A stretch of DNA of 64,000 nucleotides from Capitulum mitella. Its lineage: Eukaryota; Arthropoda; Thecostraca; Pollicipedomorpha; Pollicipedidae. Positions 34,973 through 47,506 of this stretch are shown here, in pieces; position 1 is the stretch's first letter, and every line of letters begins with the position of its first letter. The stretch is from positions 4,154,001 through 4,218,000 of the forward strand of contig CP099850.1 of the NCBI GenBank assembly GCA_030062745.1. Reading direction: 5' to 3'. The position numbers were made by a program, and so were the translations under genes. Below the pieces are notes generated by a model. The model was not told the origin of the DNA. It searched no databases and was given only the letters and a program-made list of their open reading frames with translations.

Positions 34973-36090
34973 CGATTCCCGGCAGGGGGGGATTCGGCCC
35001 CCCCCCAAGATCTCGAGAACTACACATCCAATATCATCGCAACAAACGGCAATCGATTTGCCATGATGTAAAGTACACTTTCAAGAAAAGAAATTTTCGA
35101 AATTTTGAAGGGGGGCAAAAATATCAAAATGGGGGGTACTTTTGGACTTCTTATAACTCCGTTGTATATGGACCGATTTCGATGCAATTGGCATGAATCG
35201 AGAGATTATGGATAGGGCTTTTACCATTGATACACACATTTGAAATTTTGAGGAAAGTCATAGGCGTTCACATTGTTTCAAAAATAGGAGGATTAGTATT
35301 TTAACAACTCAACGAACAAAAAAGGTACCAACACTTTTTTGGCTTCTGCTAGTCATGTTGTGCTAAAGAAGTAGAAATCGCATTACAGTGTTGGTATAAT
35401 GTTAGCATAGACGAAGCCAGGGACATGAAAAAGGGGGACTGTAAACTATCATGCTCTTCAGATCAAATTGTGACCTTTGACTTCAAATGACCTCCAGTGA
35501 CTTTGGAGTCACTTGGAATGATCTCGTGTGCATGTTGATATTATCTGTAAACGTTTTCATTCATTTGAATTCACTCTGTTTAAAAATTCCATTTTACTGC
35601 TATTGAGATATATGGTACCGGTACGGACATTTTAGGTCATAGCTCCGTGACCCGGCCTGATATCAAGCTGAAACTTGATACACAAGTAGAGGGCATAGCG
35701 CCGAAATTATTATTATAAAGACAAAATCTGAATTTTGACCCTGGCCTGACCCTGTAAAGTGACCTCAGATGAACAAAATCTTATTTGCACGTTGCCCAGC
35801 TATTAGGCTATACGTGCATATAAAGTTTCAAGTTCTATCTTAAAAACGCTATTTTTGGTAGTCATTTTCCTTTTACCTTCGACAGGGTCAAAAATGGCCT
35901 GAGTTGCTTCCCAGAAACGTTGTATGGCTCCGCCCCTGAGGAAAACGGAATTTCGAAATTTTGTCACAGTACGTAGAAAGAATAGCTAGAAAAAATGATC
36001 ACGTTTCGTGAAGCTGCGTCAAAATCCCTGGAATTGGTAAACAAAAAACCCGAGAGGAGGCGGATTCAGCCCCTCCCCTGCCGGGAATAG
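34973..36090. mobile_element. possible 1.1-kb repeat element with inverted ends ATTCCCGGCAGGGG
   Basis: The left boundary reads CGATTCCCGGCAGGGG followed by a G-run. The right boundary, reverse-complemented, reads CTATTCCCGGCAGGGG followed by a G-rich shoulder and GGCTGAATCCGCC, matching GGATTCGGCCC on the left. The interior is AT-rich, contains AGGTCA/TGACCT words (35460-35770) and no coding frame. I could not find a target duplication, so the boundaries are uncertain and two separate repeats facing each other is an alternative. Confidence 0.4.
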
Positions 36091-36094
36091 GGTT

Positions 36095-36325
36095 AAAGCA
36101 AAGAGAATGTATTGTAAGGATTAATGCCAATGTCTTTCGCCGAGTTCAAGGTTTTGGATAAAAGCGTAAAAGAAAATGTAGTGGATAACATGTTTCGAAT
36201 CTGTGTTCCAAAACCTTCCAGTGGCATTATTTTCATGAAAATCTGATTTCCGCACCAGATGTCCGTTAAGCTTTAGGATTGGTTAAAATTTTCGCTAGTC
36301 GTAAAAGAACGTCTCGTAGATTCCT
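36095..36325. other. non-coding stretch, no gene seen
   Basis: AT-rich DNA between the repeat above and the CT microsatellite. Nothing supported. Confidence 0.5.
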
Positions 36326-36328
36326 GGC

Positions 36329-36511
<183 letters not shown>

Positions 36512-36639
36512 GTCCCTCTCTCCTGCCCTCCCCCTCCCTTCCTCCCCCATACCCATCCATCTCTCTCTCTGTCTCTCTCTTTCCCCCGTCCCCCTCTCTG
36601 TTTTTCAGTGTCATTTACTCTCTCCCTCCATCCATCCCG

Positions 36640-36960
36640 GCCAGTACCACTGCCACTGGAGAGAGGCTCCGACTTCGGAGGAGCTGCCACTTTCTCCCGC
36701 TGGCTGGCCCAGGCCTCTTCCAGCAACCAGCCGCACCCCCTCAGGAGCCGCCCACTGTTGGCATGAAAGCTCGACCCACGGCCGCTGGGCGGCTGAGCGA
36801 CCTCCGGGGTCTGGGGACTCCTCGCGCAAACGCTCGCCCCACGGCCGCGCGCTGGAGGAGCTGGCTGCCGCCTCCGGTTCCAGGAGCGCGTCATTCACCA
36901 GATCAATGCTCTCTGCTGGCCGTGCTCGGGATGTTTTGAGCGCGAGTTAGCCCGAGTGGG
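36640..36960. promoter_or_regulatory. GC-rich block downstream of the CT repeat
   Basis: A CG-rich block of about 300 bp. A plus frame continues out of the CT repeat through it, but without splice signals or recognisable motifs. Island or exon cannot be decided. Confidence 0.25.
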
Positions 36961-36964
36961 TCGG

Positions 36965-38240
36965 AGAGGGATGACAGTGTCGCGGCCGGGCGGCACGACG
37001 ATGAATGGGGACATTCAGTCACGCGGTTATCTCGACGAGTGCTCGTGACCGCAGAATGCGAGAGGACGGGGCAGGGGGTCAAGCTTTGCGATGTAACCTG
37101 CCGCGAATCCTGGCTTTCGAGCCTCGGAAATCGCGTGAAACATCGATAATTTGGCGATGTCAGTGCATTCCCCCCGGCTGAAGAAAGCGAAAGCTGTTTC
37201 TCAAATCTTGCCTCTGGAGTTCTTGCGTGCGGTTATGCCTGGCATACGGATGAAATGTTGGAGACTGTGATTGAACGGATCCTTGTCGTATTCCATTAGG
37301 ATGCTGCGACAGCTATTGGACATTTTCGCAGCCCGAACTCAGGCGTCTTTCATAGCACAGTTAGTCGGCTGCCTCCAGCCTCATTAAATCTTCAAAACGG
37401 CCATTAGGACAACAATAGGCGGACGTCGCCCTCTGGCGACCGGGCAAAGTGCACTAACGCGTGCAATTACGGGCCTGGAAGACTGCTGTGAATACTACGG
37501 CAGTCATTTGTCCAGCACTCTCTCCCTTATAATGGCTACCCAATGTAGGACGCTGAGTGTTGTCTGACAATTTTGTCTTCTTGTCTGGGAAATTTGCCGT
37601 CACCTACTGCGACAGGATAAGCATGCAGTTGTGGCCCAAAGATTATTGATAAAAGAGAATAAAAACAAGGCATGTGTGGAAGAGGAAAGAGATCAGTAGA
37701 TTTTAATGGGTGCTCCTGTTGTCCTTCAGGTTTGTGGGCTGAATGGGTTCCGCGGACGATGGGTGGCGCACATTAACGCTTCGCGCGCCCCGTGACGTTA
37801 CCCTCCGCTGGGGAGAAGCGTGATTCACGGGGTCATGCCTGCCTGATGCGAGTCCTGAGCCAGAATCCACCTGACATCCGGCGCGGCAGAGCGCCGTCGG
37901 TTTGACAGGGCTTTAGGGCTGTCATTACCGAAATGGTCACTGCCGTTATCACTGTCATCGGGGCTTTAGGCCAGTAACACCGCTGGATCCTGTCGTAGTG
38001 ACGTCTTAGCTTATCGAGGCTCCGAGCTCCAGCTCGAAACCACCGAGTTCGTTGCCGGAAAGTTTGGTCGTCTGGAAGGCTTAAAGCGCGTATTGGTGTC
38101 CGCCATTCCCGACCCACCTGCGCGCTGGTGGGAGGTTTCCAGAGCCTCTCTCAAGCTTGTAATCCGCTCACCGCAGCTCCGTGAGATTTAACATGTCATC
38201 ATTGTTATCTTAGCTGATCAGCCTGTAAATTGGCGGACTG
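36965..38240. other. non-coding stretch, no gene seen
   Basis: No supported feature. A minus frame of 94 codons at 37833-38117 has no known domain. Confidence 0.5.
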
Positions 38241-38248
38241 CACGTGGT

Positions 38249-38342
38249 ATGGACTTTGAGTTGCTGAGGTCTACATTTCCACCATTCGACGCTCGTGTAC
38301 GAAGCGATGCGACGGCACCCCGCCCGTCTGCGTGGGCCACAG
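38249..38342 (+). CDS. weak candidate first coding exon, 31 codons, phase 1 donor
   Basis: An ATG in good context (GGTATGG) starts MDFELLRSTFPPFDARVR... and the frame runs to a good donor, CAG|GTCAGT, after 38342 in phase 1. That phase would splice in frame to the exon at 60083, making this a possible alternative start of the main gene. Another frame across the same bases also looks protein-like (STLVYEAMRRHPARLRG), which shows how weak this kind of evidence is. No island or TATA signal adjoins it. Confidence 0.2.
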
Positions 38343-38344
38343 GT

Positions 38345-39590
38345 CAGTGCACGAACCACATTTTTGTCTGAGTTGCTTTGGTTTTAGTACCGTTTGGTGC
38401 ATAAGGAAACAGTAATTGCAGGAGATGACAATGACTGCTACTCCAGTTTAGGCCCAGTGATGTAAAACGGCTATGTTTTACCGGCAGCGATGAGCACATG
38501 CCACCTTTGTAATTACATGCTCCCTAATGACGTACACATTACACGAAGCGCTACAATCATTACACCAGCCGATTCTTTATTTTAATGTCAACAGAACGAT
38601 ATATTATTTACTATGTTTGAACACGTTTTGTAGTTTCCAAAATGAAGCGAAGAAGACCGTGCGCATTTGTATTTCAGTTACCTTGTTTGTGGTACCCTTA
38701 TGCGCACAATGGAACAGTTATTGCTTGTGGAAAAGGTGGCAATTACTGCTTGTCTGGTTTAGACTATGATTTTATGTTACAGGACTGTCATGTTTTACAA
38801 TGATGAAGACACCCCAGCTTTGGCATTGCATACTCGTTGGTCGTTATTGATGAGCATACTGCAGAAAACGCTTTTACGTGTACGCCATTCATCGTCTCAT
38901 TTGGTAACAGAATGGATTACAGCTTGTTATGTTTAATCACGTTTTGTAGTTTATAGGGTATAGAAAATGATCCGGGCTGCGAATGCGGCTTTTACAATGG
39001 GCCGAGTTGGTCGATATCACAGGTCGTTTTCGAGCTATGGTTTATTATGATATAAGTTGTTAATTCTGTAAATATAATCAGTAACAAATAAGGTGGTATA
39101 GGTATGTATATATTATTAGGATTTAGGTTACCATGAATTTTAATATTCGATAAATCCTTTTAACACCGAGCGACGCCAGACAAATTAAGAACCACCGAAA
39201 AACAGAGATAGTTCTTAGGTCCCCGCCAGTTGTTTTGTTGTGTTGTATAGTTGTTGTTTTGTGTTGTGCAATACCAGGATTGTGAGGGTTAAGGCCAAGA
39301 ACTGGCTGGTATCTGGCTCGAAAGTAATTCATGAGCAAATAACACATATTGTTGGCATCTCAATGGTTACATATTCTTCCCAGTTTGCAAGCTTTCATGC
39401 CATGTCAATAAGGAGAAAATATTGCAGATGCACAGTACATGTGCAAGGCACAATTAGTTTGGTATTGCAGTTCTCGAGAGGTTACAGTTCCCGTCCCCGA
39501 TATTCACATACGTAAGGCATAACTCGAGTAAACAACCCATGATACGATGCGCGCTGAACACCTCCACATGCATGTCCATCATTTTTGAAC
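38345..39590. other. non-coding AT-rich stretch, no gene seen
   Basis: No supported exon or element. Confidence 0.5.
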
Positions 39591-39599
39591 TATTTCGCC

Positions 39600-39895
39600 C
39601 GGCGCGCGCGCTGTCACAGATCAGATTGGGGACTCCGGGCCGCAGGGCCGAGGCGCCTTCGATCGCGCTCGACAAAAAGGCCGGCCGACGGCCGCCGACC
39701 GTCGCCTCCGATCGGCGCCGATAACAGGGCCGGCCGACGGGGTCGCCGCTTTACGGGCCGTCCCGCCCACAGGACGGCTCGAGTCGCCGCCGTCCAACGG
39801 AGGGCCCGGCTCGACGGAGCCGGCCGGCGCCTCCGATCGCAACGCGTCGGCCGCGACGACGGCCGTCGACGAGCGGCCCCGGCGGTCGGCGGCGT
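39600..39895. promoter_or_regulatory. GC/CpG island
   Basis: CGGCCGACGG-type words dominate for 300 bp, with sharp borders to an AT-rich (ATATA-rich) stretch at 39900-40050. Competing frames on both strands are expected from composition. Confidence 0.3.
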
Positions 39896-40319
39896 TATTG
39901 CATGCATATATACATGCATACATGTACATACATATAAAATAAATTATTGCTAATTAATATGATCGTATGTAGTAATATATGCGTGTATATACGCATATAT
40001 AAATATATAGATGATAGAGATAATCGTATATGACCTCGAATATGACTTTCGTATTCCTATATAGCTTCTGAGTCGATAAATGCATGTTGTTTACAGGCAA
40101 AACAAAGCCTGGAATCTCTCCTGTATGTCTGTATCACCAACCCTAAGATATGACATGGGAACGAGTTTGACAGCATTCGCTTACATTCTCGGCGTCGAGG
40201 TTCTATAACATTTCTTCATTTCGAAAATAGCGAAATAGGATTTTTTGATTGGCTGCAGCTGCATTGGCTGGCAGTTCGTCTTTCAGTTAAGGTGCTCAGT
40301 TTTTCTCCCTCGCCATCCG

Positions 40320-40760
40320 GCGGTCGTTAGCAGCAGCTTCTGGTCCCAGTTCGTGGAGCGCTCCGTCTCGCCCGCATGCCGTTCCGATCTCCGTCTGGTC
40401 CCGTTCGCCCGACCGCTCCTCCGCCGCCGCCGCAGCCCGTGCCAGCGCGCCCGCTGCGGGCGGCCGACATCTGGCTCTGATTCAGGCCAATTAGAGGAGA
40501 ACTCGCTGCGTATCTGCTGCGCCCTCGCCCGGCCGCCGCCGCCGCCGCCGCCGCCCAGATGACATTTTCCCACCAATACGTCAGCGGCCGGCCGCCGCTG
40601 GCATTTAGCCTGCATAGGCGGTGCGCCGCGCCGCCGCTCGCCGCCTCGTCGATAGCGGCGCGGCTCGGCCGGCGGCGGCGCACCTGCGGTGGAGCGCGGA
40701 TGGTCGGCGGCGAACGAACGACGGCCGCGGCCGGAACGGGGCGGCGGATGAGGTTTCATT
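40320..40760. promoter_or_regulatory. GC/CpG island with (GCC)n
   Basis: A CG-dense block with a GCC trinucleotide run at about 40533-40554. The 250-codon minus frame (40283-41035) and other long frames are products of stop-poor DNA. No start with a donor was found. Confidence 0.35.
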
Positions 40761-40769
40761 AGTGGGCAG

Positions 40770-41930
40770 CAATGGCGCCGTTCTGGTTCACGCTCATTTG
40801 GCACGTCCGGGTGGTGGTCGTTCGTCGGCTTCCACCGCGGCATTTGACGCATGCGGAGACTGCTTTGGGCTTTGGTCAGTGAACAAATTAGGAATCTTTT
40901 ACCAGTCGTTTTTAGAACTGTGAAAATACATATTTCACCCCAACTGACTCCAATTTTTAAACTTGACGGTTGGAAGGTTTTATGATGCACCCTAGTACCT
41001 ACTAAAATTTGTCTGAAAGTGCTGCGGCGTATCAAGTACCAATGTTAAGCAGCTTCGGATTAAGCAATTGAGCGATCTTTTCAAATGCACGTGGGGTACA
41101 ATTTGTACGCCCACGGTTGTGAAAACGGCTCTCATTTTACTTCTTGGTTAGCTGTTTCTGCAGAAGCACCGTTCTGTTCGACGCTAGAATATGGCCGTCT
41201 AAGACTGGAATCCAAATTGAGTGTTGGCTCTTCCTTATTGAGATTTTAAGTGTGGAGCCCAGCCTGTAACTTTAACCGACTACGGGTGAACTACGGGTAA
41301 ATTTAACCGCCGGGAGAATCGACTCAAAATTGATTTCCACTCTCACCGTGTTCAACCTGTTTCATCCTTTAGTCCGACTACTGCAAGGATTACGATATGC
41401 ACGGCTCTACCCGCATCTCAGGCAGGACCTTGCATATGGGTATCTCACAGAAATCCGAGATCCAAGAGCAGCCCCAAAGTAATGGATCTGACTTGGGCGA
41501 TAGTCTGTCCTGGGCGGACCAAAAAACGTCTCTAAAATGTATGCAGCTCTTTTTTGTTGGGATTATGAGGAACGGCGAGCCTAGAAAAACGAAAAAACGG
41601 GTATGAGCGCTGGTCTCTGGCGCGGATTCCGTTCTCAGAAAAGCCGGTGTGGTCAGTCGTTTGGCCAACTGCGAAACACGCGCTGGAAAACACAGACACC
41701 GACTTTGGCATCGTGCTTGTGGCGCTTTTTTCGGATAGTTTGCGTCATCTCGGCAATCTTGCCTGTTCTTGAGACCCTCATGAATTATTCATAGATTGTC
41801 TGCTTTAACCACACAGCAGGCTGTTTTCTAATGCTTCTTACCCAATGTTTAGCGAAATCAAAAACCTTGATCTCGTGAAACGAGTTTACAACATGCATGC
41901 AATCTTACTCTGGTGTGAAGTTAATTCATG
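40770..41930. other. non-coding stretch, no gene seen
   Basis: No supported gene or delimited element. Confidence 0.5.
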
Positions 41931-41939
41931 ATACAAATG

Positions 41940-42560
41940 CAGCCTGTCGCCCCGGGGAAACTGCGGATGTAGAAGGAAAGGTCAGACGGTCGCCGGATCG
42001 CTTTGTGCCCTGCGGACCGTTGCTCCGGGAGGACGGAGAAACTGCCGGATCCGGACTCCGGATCCCTGGTGCCGGATCCCGGAGCTCGGCGGCCTCCCGG
42101 CCGGCCGGCGCGGCGGCAGGCGGAGATCCGTCGCGCCGAGACGGACATCGTTTGCGGCCGGCCCGGGGGGCGGCCGGCCCGCCGCCGCCGCCGCCGCCGC
42201 TGGTCGCTGCAGCGGACCCGGGAGAGGCCGTCTCGTTAGCCGGCAGATGGGCGGCGGACACTGCCGGCCGCGGCCGCCGGCCCCAACCGTCGGGAACGAC
42301 TCCCCGGGGACGACCGCGCCGGCTGGGGACGGGCGGCCGGCTGGGGACGACGGGCCGCGGCCGGCGCTGGCTCGATGTAGCAGGAAGTGGCGAGTCCGGG
42401 CAGACTCGGCATCGAGCGGTGCGCCGTTCCAGAAACGCCGCAGAACGCCGGCGCCGCGTGCGTGCCGGCCGTCGTGAGGTGGGTCTGCCGGTCGGCTTGG
42501 CGAGGAGCCTTTCGGGCCCGGCTCGCTTACGTAAGGGCAATGCGCCGTCTGTGATCACGT
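41940..42560. promoter_or_regulatory. GC/CpG island with (GCC)n
   Basis: Extremely CG-rich, with a GCC run at about 42180-42200. It creates the longest frames in the window, 314 codons on the minus strand (41926-42870) and 265 on the plus (41897-42694). The two overlap, are arginine/proline/glycine-rich and match nothing I know, so I treat this as an island. Confidence 0.35.
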
Positions 42561-43090
42561 CACGTCGCTCTAGGCCAGAGCTGCAAAGGCGGCCAAACAG
42601 TCTGTGCGGAACGAAGACGTTTAGAAGCCGGAACGGTGCCGCGATCAATCTCAACCACATCTCGGGAGGCTGTTTCAGCGGTAGTCCCGCTTGAAGCTGG
42701 CGATTGGAGCGAACGCAACGTTGCGCTGGTGAACAGAGGCTCTGGATAACATATCCGCCTCTCACTAGCCAGGACTTCGACGGGTCTGTTGCGGAGGAGG
42801 CGGACCGGGAGTAGACCAAAAGCTCCACCATCAGACCGCGTTTGTTCAGGTGGTGAACAAAGGCCAACATTCATGGTTTAGTCTGCGGCAGGTGGCTTCG
42901 TACATCCCGTAACCGCCGCAGACGACCAGAGGGGAAGCCTAAGCGTCACAAGAGGATCCGGATGGCTTAAGCTTGCGGATACGAACGGCTCCCGGCTCCC
43001 GGCTCCAGGCGGTCCACGGCCCTGATTAAATCCATAAACGATATTGCAATGGTCGCCTCGGACTCGCAGCGGAAGTCCGTCTGATCCGGT

Positions 43091-43299
43091 CAGGGGCGTA
43101 GCCAGAATTGCGCCGAGGAGGAGCCAGGACAAATGTAACCCTCCTCGAAAGTGAAATTTTCCCGGATTTCGGTCATTTCATTTTCGAGCTCCGAAATTTG
43201 TATGCGTTTTCATTGTCAGTGCGCAGAAAAACGCTAAACTCTCAACCTCAACGGGAGGGCATGGCCGCTTGCCCCCTCCCTCCCCTAATTACGCCCCCG
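43091..43299. mobile_element. hAT-type MITE, 209 bp
   Basis: The left end is CAGGGGCGTAGCCAGAATT; the right end reverse-complemented is CGGGGGCGTAATTAGG. The flanks GATCCGGT (43083-43090) and GGTCCAGT (43300-43307) match at six of eight bases, consistent with an aged 8-bp duplication. The interior has G-rich/C-rich shoulders and no coding frame. Confidence 0.55.
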
Positions 43300-44110
43300 G
43301 GTCCAGTGCAGGCCTGGCGCTGATCGGGGCGGCGTCGCGGCCTGCGCGGGAGGCCCTCTGGGTGACATCCGGTACGAGCGGCCGACTCTCCCCCCAGGCC
43401 GCGGCGGCGGCCGCCGAATGACTTGGCCGGCCGGCTCGGCCGGAAAATGGAAGCCTAAATGGCCGCCGAGATTGCACCTGTCGAGCCGCGGCGCCCGCCC
43501 CTCCCCCGTCATTGTGCCTCGCCGGCCGGCCAATTGATCGACGAGCCGGGCTGGGCCAGCGTGCAGCGCGCTGTCCGAGCCCTGAACGCACCGCGCCGCC
43601 GGCGGGAGCTGCACCGAGCTCCCGCGGAGCTGCCGGCGAGCTCCGGTGCCGGCGGAGGCCGGCGGAGCTCCGGTGGAGGTCCGGCGAAGCTGTTAAAATT
43701 AGCAGCTTGCAGCCTTTTTTCCAACCTGGCGGCACGTTTTAGGGGCTGATCCAGCTCGGAGCAGCTCCTGTCTGTCGAGGTATGACGCTCGACTTTGCGG
43801 GCGTCCCTCTGCTGAACTCTCCTGCTCTGCTGGCGGCGCTGGCGCCCTCGTTTTCGGCGACAGGTCGGCGGGCCGTCTGTCGCGAGCCGTGCGCTGACGT
43901 GGAAGCCCGGCTGATGGCGCGGCGCTCGCGGCCCTGTGGCTGATGACTGACATGAGTGATGATGTGGGCCACGCCTCTGGCGGCCGCCCTGGACGACCGC
44001 TACGAGCGACAGAAGTACGGCGGCCGAGCCACACGGGACTGCTGACAATAATGCCCGGCTCTGCACTGCCGGCTGATCCGCTCAGTCCGTGGGTTAGCGG
44101 TGCAGCGTGT
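43300..44110. promoter_or_regulatory. large GC/CpG island
   Basis: About 800 bp of CG-dense sequence with long overlapping frames on both strands (up to 185 codons). A GAG|GTATGA donor-like site lies at 43781. No coding choice can be supported. Confidence 0.35.
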
Positions 44111-44114
44111 GGCC

Positions 44115-44855
44115 ACCGCTGCCGCTCTTTGTTTAGCCGCCGTTCGATGTCGGGTCGTTCCTCGTCACGAAGAACCATTACCAGCCAGGCGTTTGTGGTG
44201 CATTCGCAAGCAAACGTCAGGATATAAAGGATGAATGTTGACCGCCAGGCTAACGACGCAGGCCTTGCATCACCGCCTGCGTTATATATGGCTTACGCAG
44301 CAGCTACTGCGTACATTATCCAATAATTTAAAGCCTTTCTTATCCCTCAGCGTTCACATCTGTTGTCGCCGTAGGAGGCATGGCGTTGGGGTTGCACGCG
44401 CGCACCCCACAATTACCTTCCAGAGGTTATGAGCACTTGCTGATACTACAGTTCAGCCACTTCAGCCACTGGCCGAAATATATGGGGAGCGAGCTAGCCC
44501 CGTATTTCGGGAAAGCTTACAACGTCTTGCGCTGAAGTTACGGGGCAGTAACTTGCACGATGCGAAACTGAATTTTGGCGGAGTCCCCAAGCGCAACCGG
44601 CGGCCCATTCAGCGGCAACACGTGACGGGCATAGCCGAGTCCCTTCAAAATGCGAAGCCGGCCGGGCGCTAGCCTGCACCGAGCCAGGCCCCGTCCTTTC
44701 AGGCCAACATCGGGCCAGCGTTAAACGAGGTGTGCGGAACATCCTCGGGAGCGTCCACACGGCTCAGCGCTCCATGTCGCCGAGACTTCCGACAAATCAG
44801 CCGTATTTAGAACGCCTCGCAGTCTGCCGTCTAGTCCGAGTCTGATTAATATGGA
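44115..44855. other. non-coding stretch, no gene seen
   Basis: Nothing supported. Confidence 0.5.
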
Positions 44856-44859
44856 TTCA

Positions 44860-44970
44860 TGGCATGTCTGAGACGATATGCATGTATGAGGTGTCTGAGG
44901 TGATATCTGAGAGACGTCTGATGTCTGATGTCATGTGTGAGGTGATATATGAGCACATATGAGACGCGTA
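44860..44970. repeat. short degenerate repeat, TGTCTGAGGTGATAT-like
   Basis: Words such as GTCTGAGACGATATG, GTCTGAGGTGATATCTGAG and GTGAGGTGATATATGAG recur within 100 bp, indicating an imperfect tandem repeat. Confidence 0.6.
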
Positions 44971-45461
44971 CTGCGCAAACATTTTGCGTAATTGCGCAGC
45001 TATGTAGCACTGAATGCCATCGTCATTCCTTCTTGTTTCTCCACCGGTTCATTTCTTCGCTTCATTCTACCTTCCCCTAACTTTCTATCTTCATTCATCC
45101 GTCCTCAAAAACTGTAACAAAGCAACAGAAAGGTGGGGAAACATGCAAAGTCATTTCAGAGACGTACTCAATTTTTGGATCTTTTTGAGTTATGGAACTT
45201 TGCCTTGCCTGTGGAGCTAACGAAGGTGGATATTTACGAAATCGGTATGACTATAAGTTTTTGGCCTAGAGTACAGTTCAACATGCAGCCGAGCCCAGAA
45301 GATTTATTTAGGATAGACTGCTTAATCCTTGACAATGTGTGCCAGAATGGCGAATGACATTAACTCCCCGAAGTTAAATATGCAAGATGTCTTGAATGTG
45401 TAAACGTTGGCTGGTTGGGCTGCTGGGACGCACCTGTGTGCGCGTTTTTTGTATGTGTGTT

Positions 45462-45555
45462 TGTCTATTCATTTATTCAGTTATGCATTTGTTTATTTAT
45501 TTATTCAGTTATGTATTTGTTTGTTGACTTATGAATGTATTTGCTTATTTCTTTA
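45462..45555. repeat. T-rich imperfect repeat (TTTATTTATTCAGTTATG)
   Basis: CATTTATTCAGTTATGCATTTG and TTTATTCAGTTATGTATTTG are direct repeats within a TTTAT/TTTGT-rich stretch. Low complexity. Confidence 0.6.
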
Positions 45556-45559
45556 CCGA

Positions 45560-46780
45560 CACCTGAGGCATAATTTCGTGGCAATACTACGTAAGTTGTT
45601 ACGGGACTCATGCCGTACCAAAGGAAAACGAAAACACAACAATGGCCGCAGCCTTAGAAATTCAGGACCTTGGTCTTGTCCAGCCATGCAGCACCTCGGC
45701 GCGACCTCTCGTATCAGGCCTTATAGTCCGGGCAAACAGCGGCTCTCTTATTATTTTGCACAAAGCTAAAAGAATCTCCCACAAAGCACGAAACAAGTCT
45801 TAGCCTGTCTTTTTTTGGAAAGGGATATTGTTGCGGAGCAGATAGCCTAGATGAAGGCGTTTGTGGCGTCGTTCATCCATTTATTGCGACGAAATTGCGT
45901 GTAGAAGAATGTGTGCGGCGCACACTTTCGTTACAAGTGTAATATTCATATGAGTGCATTAGTTTTCTTTACGCTCCCGAAGTCGCGACACGTGCACCTA
46001 ATGGCCTGGTTTTTCCTGGAGATGGCGTTTGAATCGTGATTAAATGGAAGATGAATATTCTATATGAAATGATAAAAAATCCTTTGTGATATGAAATATA
46101 GTAAATGGAAGATGAATGTAATAAATCGATGAAATACATAGGTCTTCATTATCACTAGTAAGTATGGAAGTATGGCTATGACACCGTCCTCTTGTAAAAC
46201 CAGTCCACATACAAGTGGTGCCATGGCGTACAACAGTGGCTCAAAAGGACATATTATTTATTGCAATGGAACCGACAGACCATCGTCAACAATTTCCATG
46301 GCCTCAAGGCACATGAGACAGTATATGACAATAAAACCGTAAGAAACACTGCATACCGTTTCATGTCTCCGGACTGTGCGTTGTAGAAAAAACAAAATGT
46401 GTGCTTTGGGTTGGCCTGGATGCATCTACTGTTTGGAAAAAATCGGTGGCCTTACCTTGAACTCACGCAAGATAGCTCCGGAGTTATTTGTTGTGTTTGT
46501 TTGTGTGTTTGTGCGTCAAGTTTGTTCTGTTGAGCGGCACGACTCAGCAGGTCTACATATCTGAGCAGGTTTGAGGGAACCACGAGCCGCGGATCCAGAG
46601 TTTTGAGAAAGTGGGTCACTGTGCTAAGAAGGGAGGTACGTATTGCGTATGTAGATGTACGTTGCTTGAAGTTTCGTGAAGGACAGCTTTTTATGAGGTG
46701 GGGAGGTACAGTAAAGGTCAGGCGGCATTCCAAGACATTGGAAGGATTTCCGGTCTGAAAATAGAGCAGATCAACAAACG
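45560..46780. other. non-coding stretch, no gene seen
   Basis: AAATGGAAGATGAAT occurs twice near 46043 and 46113. A minus-strand donor-like AAG|GTAAGG (at 46453 on the plus strand) ends a 93-codon minus frame, but no acceptor or known domain supports an exon. Confidence 0.4.
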
Positions 46781-46784
46781 TGTC

Positions 46785-47395
46785 CAGGATTTAAAGGGTG
46801 GCGAGCAGATGTTGGTGAGAAAAAAATGAATAAAAACCTGAGCGATCAAAAGGAATCAGACTGAAAATGTTTCTGTTTATGACGCCAGAGCCCAAAACGC
46901 TGGAGTCTTTCATGGTGAAAATAAAGAAACGACCTCGCAGTATTGGGTAAGAAGTGCTTTTTAACAAAGCGTCCGTTTTTTGACAACTCTTTAATTAGAA
47001 GACACTAGGGCCCGACGACCATGACGCCGCATTTGCATTGATAAAAGAGGTGAAAGTTAATCGTTGATAAAAGAAACAAAAGTTAGTCGTTGATAAAAGA
47101 GGAACTTGCAAAGGCTGTCTCCGTCGTGCGTGATTTTCCAGTGTTTATACATCTCTTAAAAGGTGCCAGATGTCAGTGAAAATCACGATTGTACGGCAGT
47201 GCGGGACTCCGGGAACTGAATTTCCAGCGGCTGGCTGCTGAAGATGAGAAGAAAAACGTCAGCGATCATAGGGAAGCAGACTTCGGGAAAGTTTGTTATA
47301 ACCACGCCCCACCAGAAATGCCGGATTTTTTATGTTGAAAAGAAAGAACCGAGGTTGCGGTATATGTAGTGAGGAGCGCCGTTTAAATGGGTAAC
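46785..47395. repeat. two diverged copies of a ~170-bp unit about 420 bp apart
   Basis: The segments 46800-46965 and 47225-47395 share an ordered set of motifs. These are GAGAAAAAAATGAATAAAAAC against GAGAAGAAAAACGTC, then GAGCGATCAAAAGGAATCAGAC against CAGCGATCATAGGGAAGCAGAC, then CCAGA...GC-GGA, ATGGTGAAAATAAAGAA against ATGTTGAAAAGAAAGAA and finally GCAGTAT/GCGGTAT. It is a non-coding duplication of unknown origin. Confidence 0.65.
47038..47105. repeat. 26-bp tandem repeat, 2.6 copies
   Basis: TTGATAAAAGA...AAAGTTA(A/G)TCG starts at 47038, 47064 and 47090. It lies between the two copies of the larger duplicated unit. Confidence 0.85.
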
Positions 47396-47506
47396 GAAGC
47401 CTGAATAAACAGACCTATGAATGATACATGTATTTCGAATCATCGTTTTAAAAATATGTAAGCAGTATGGCTATTTTCAAGCAAATCCAGAGTCCATACA
47501 GAATAT

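Noticed and set aside
38268..38342. P450-like ExxR reading, VYEAMRRHPAR
   Set aside because: A single short motif in one of three open frames; no other P450 sequence nearby.
41897..42870. 314-codon minus frame and 265-codon plus frame
   Set aside because: Both lie over the same CG-rich island where stops are rare; Arg/Pro/Gly-rich, mutually overlapping, no recognised family.
46452..46733. Minus-strand exon ending at AAG|GTAAGG
   Set aside because: Good donor but no acceptor and no recognisable protein similarity.
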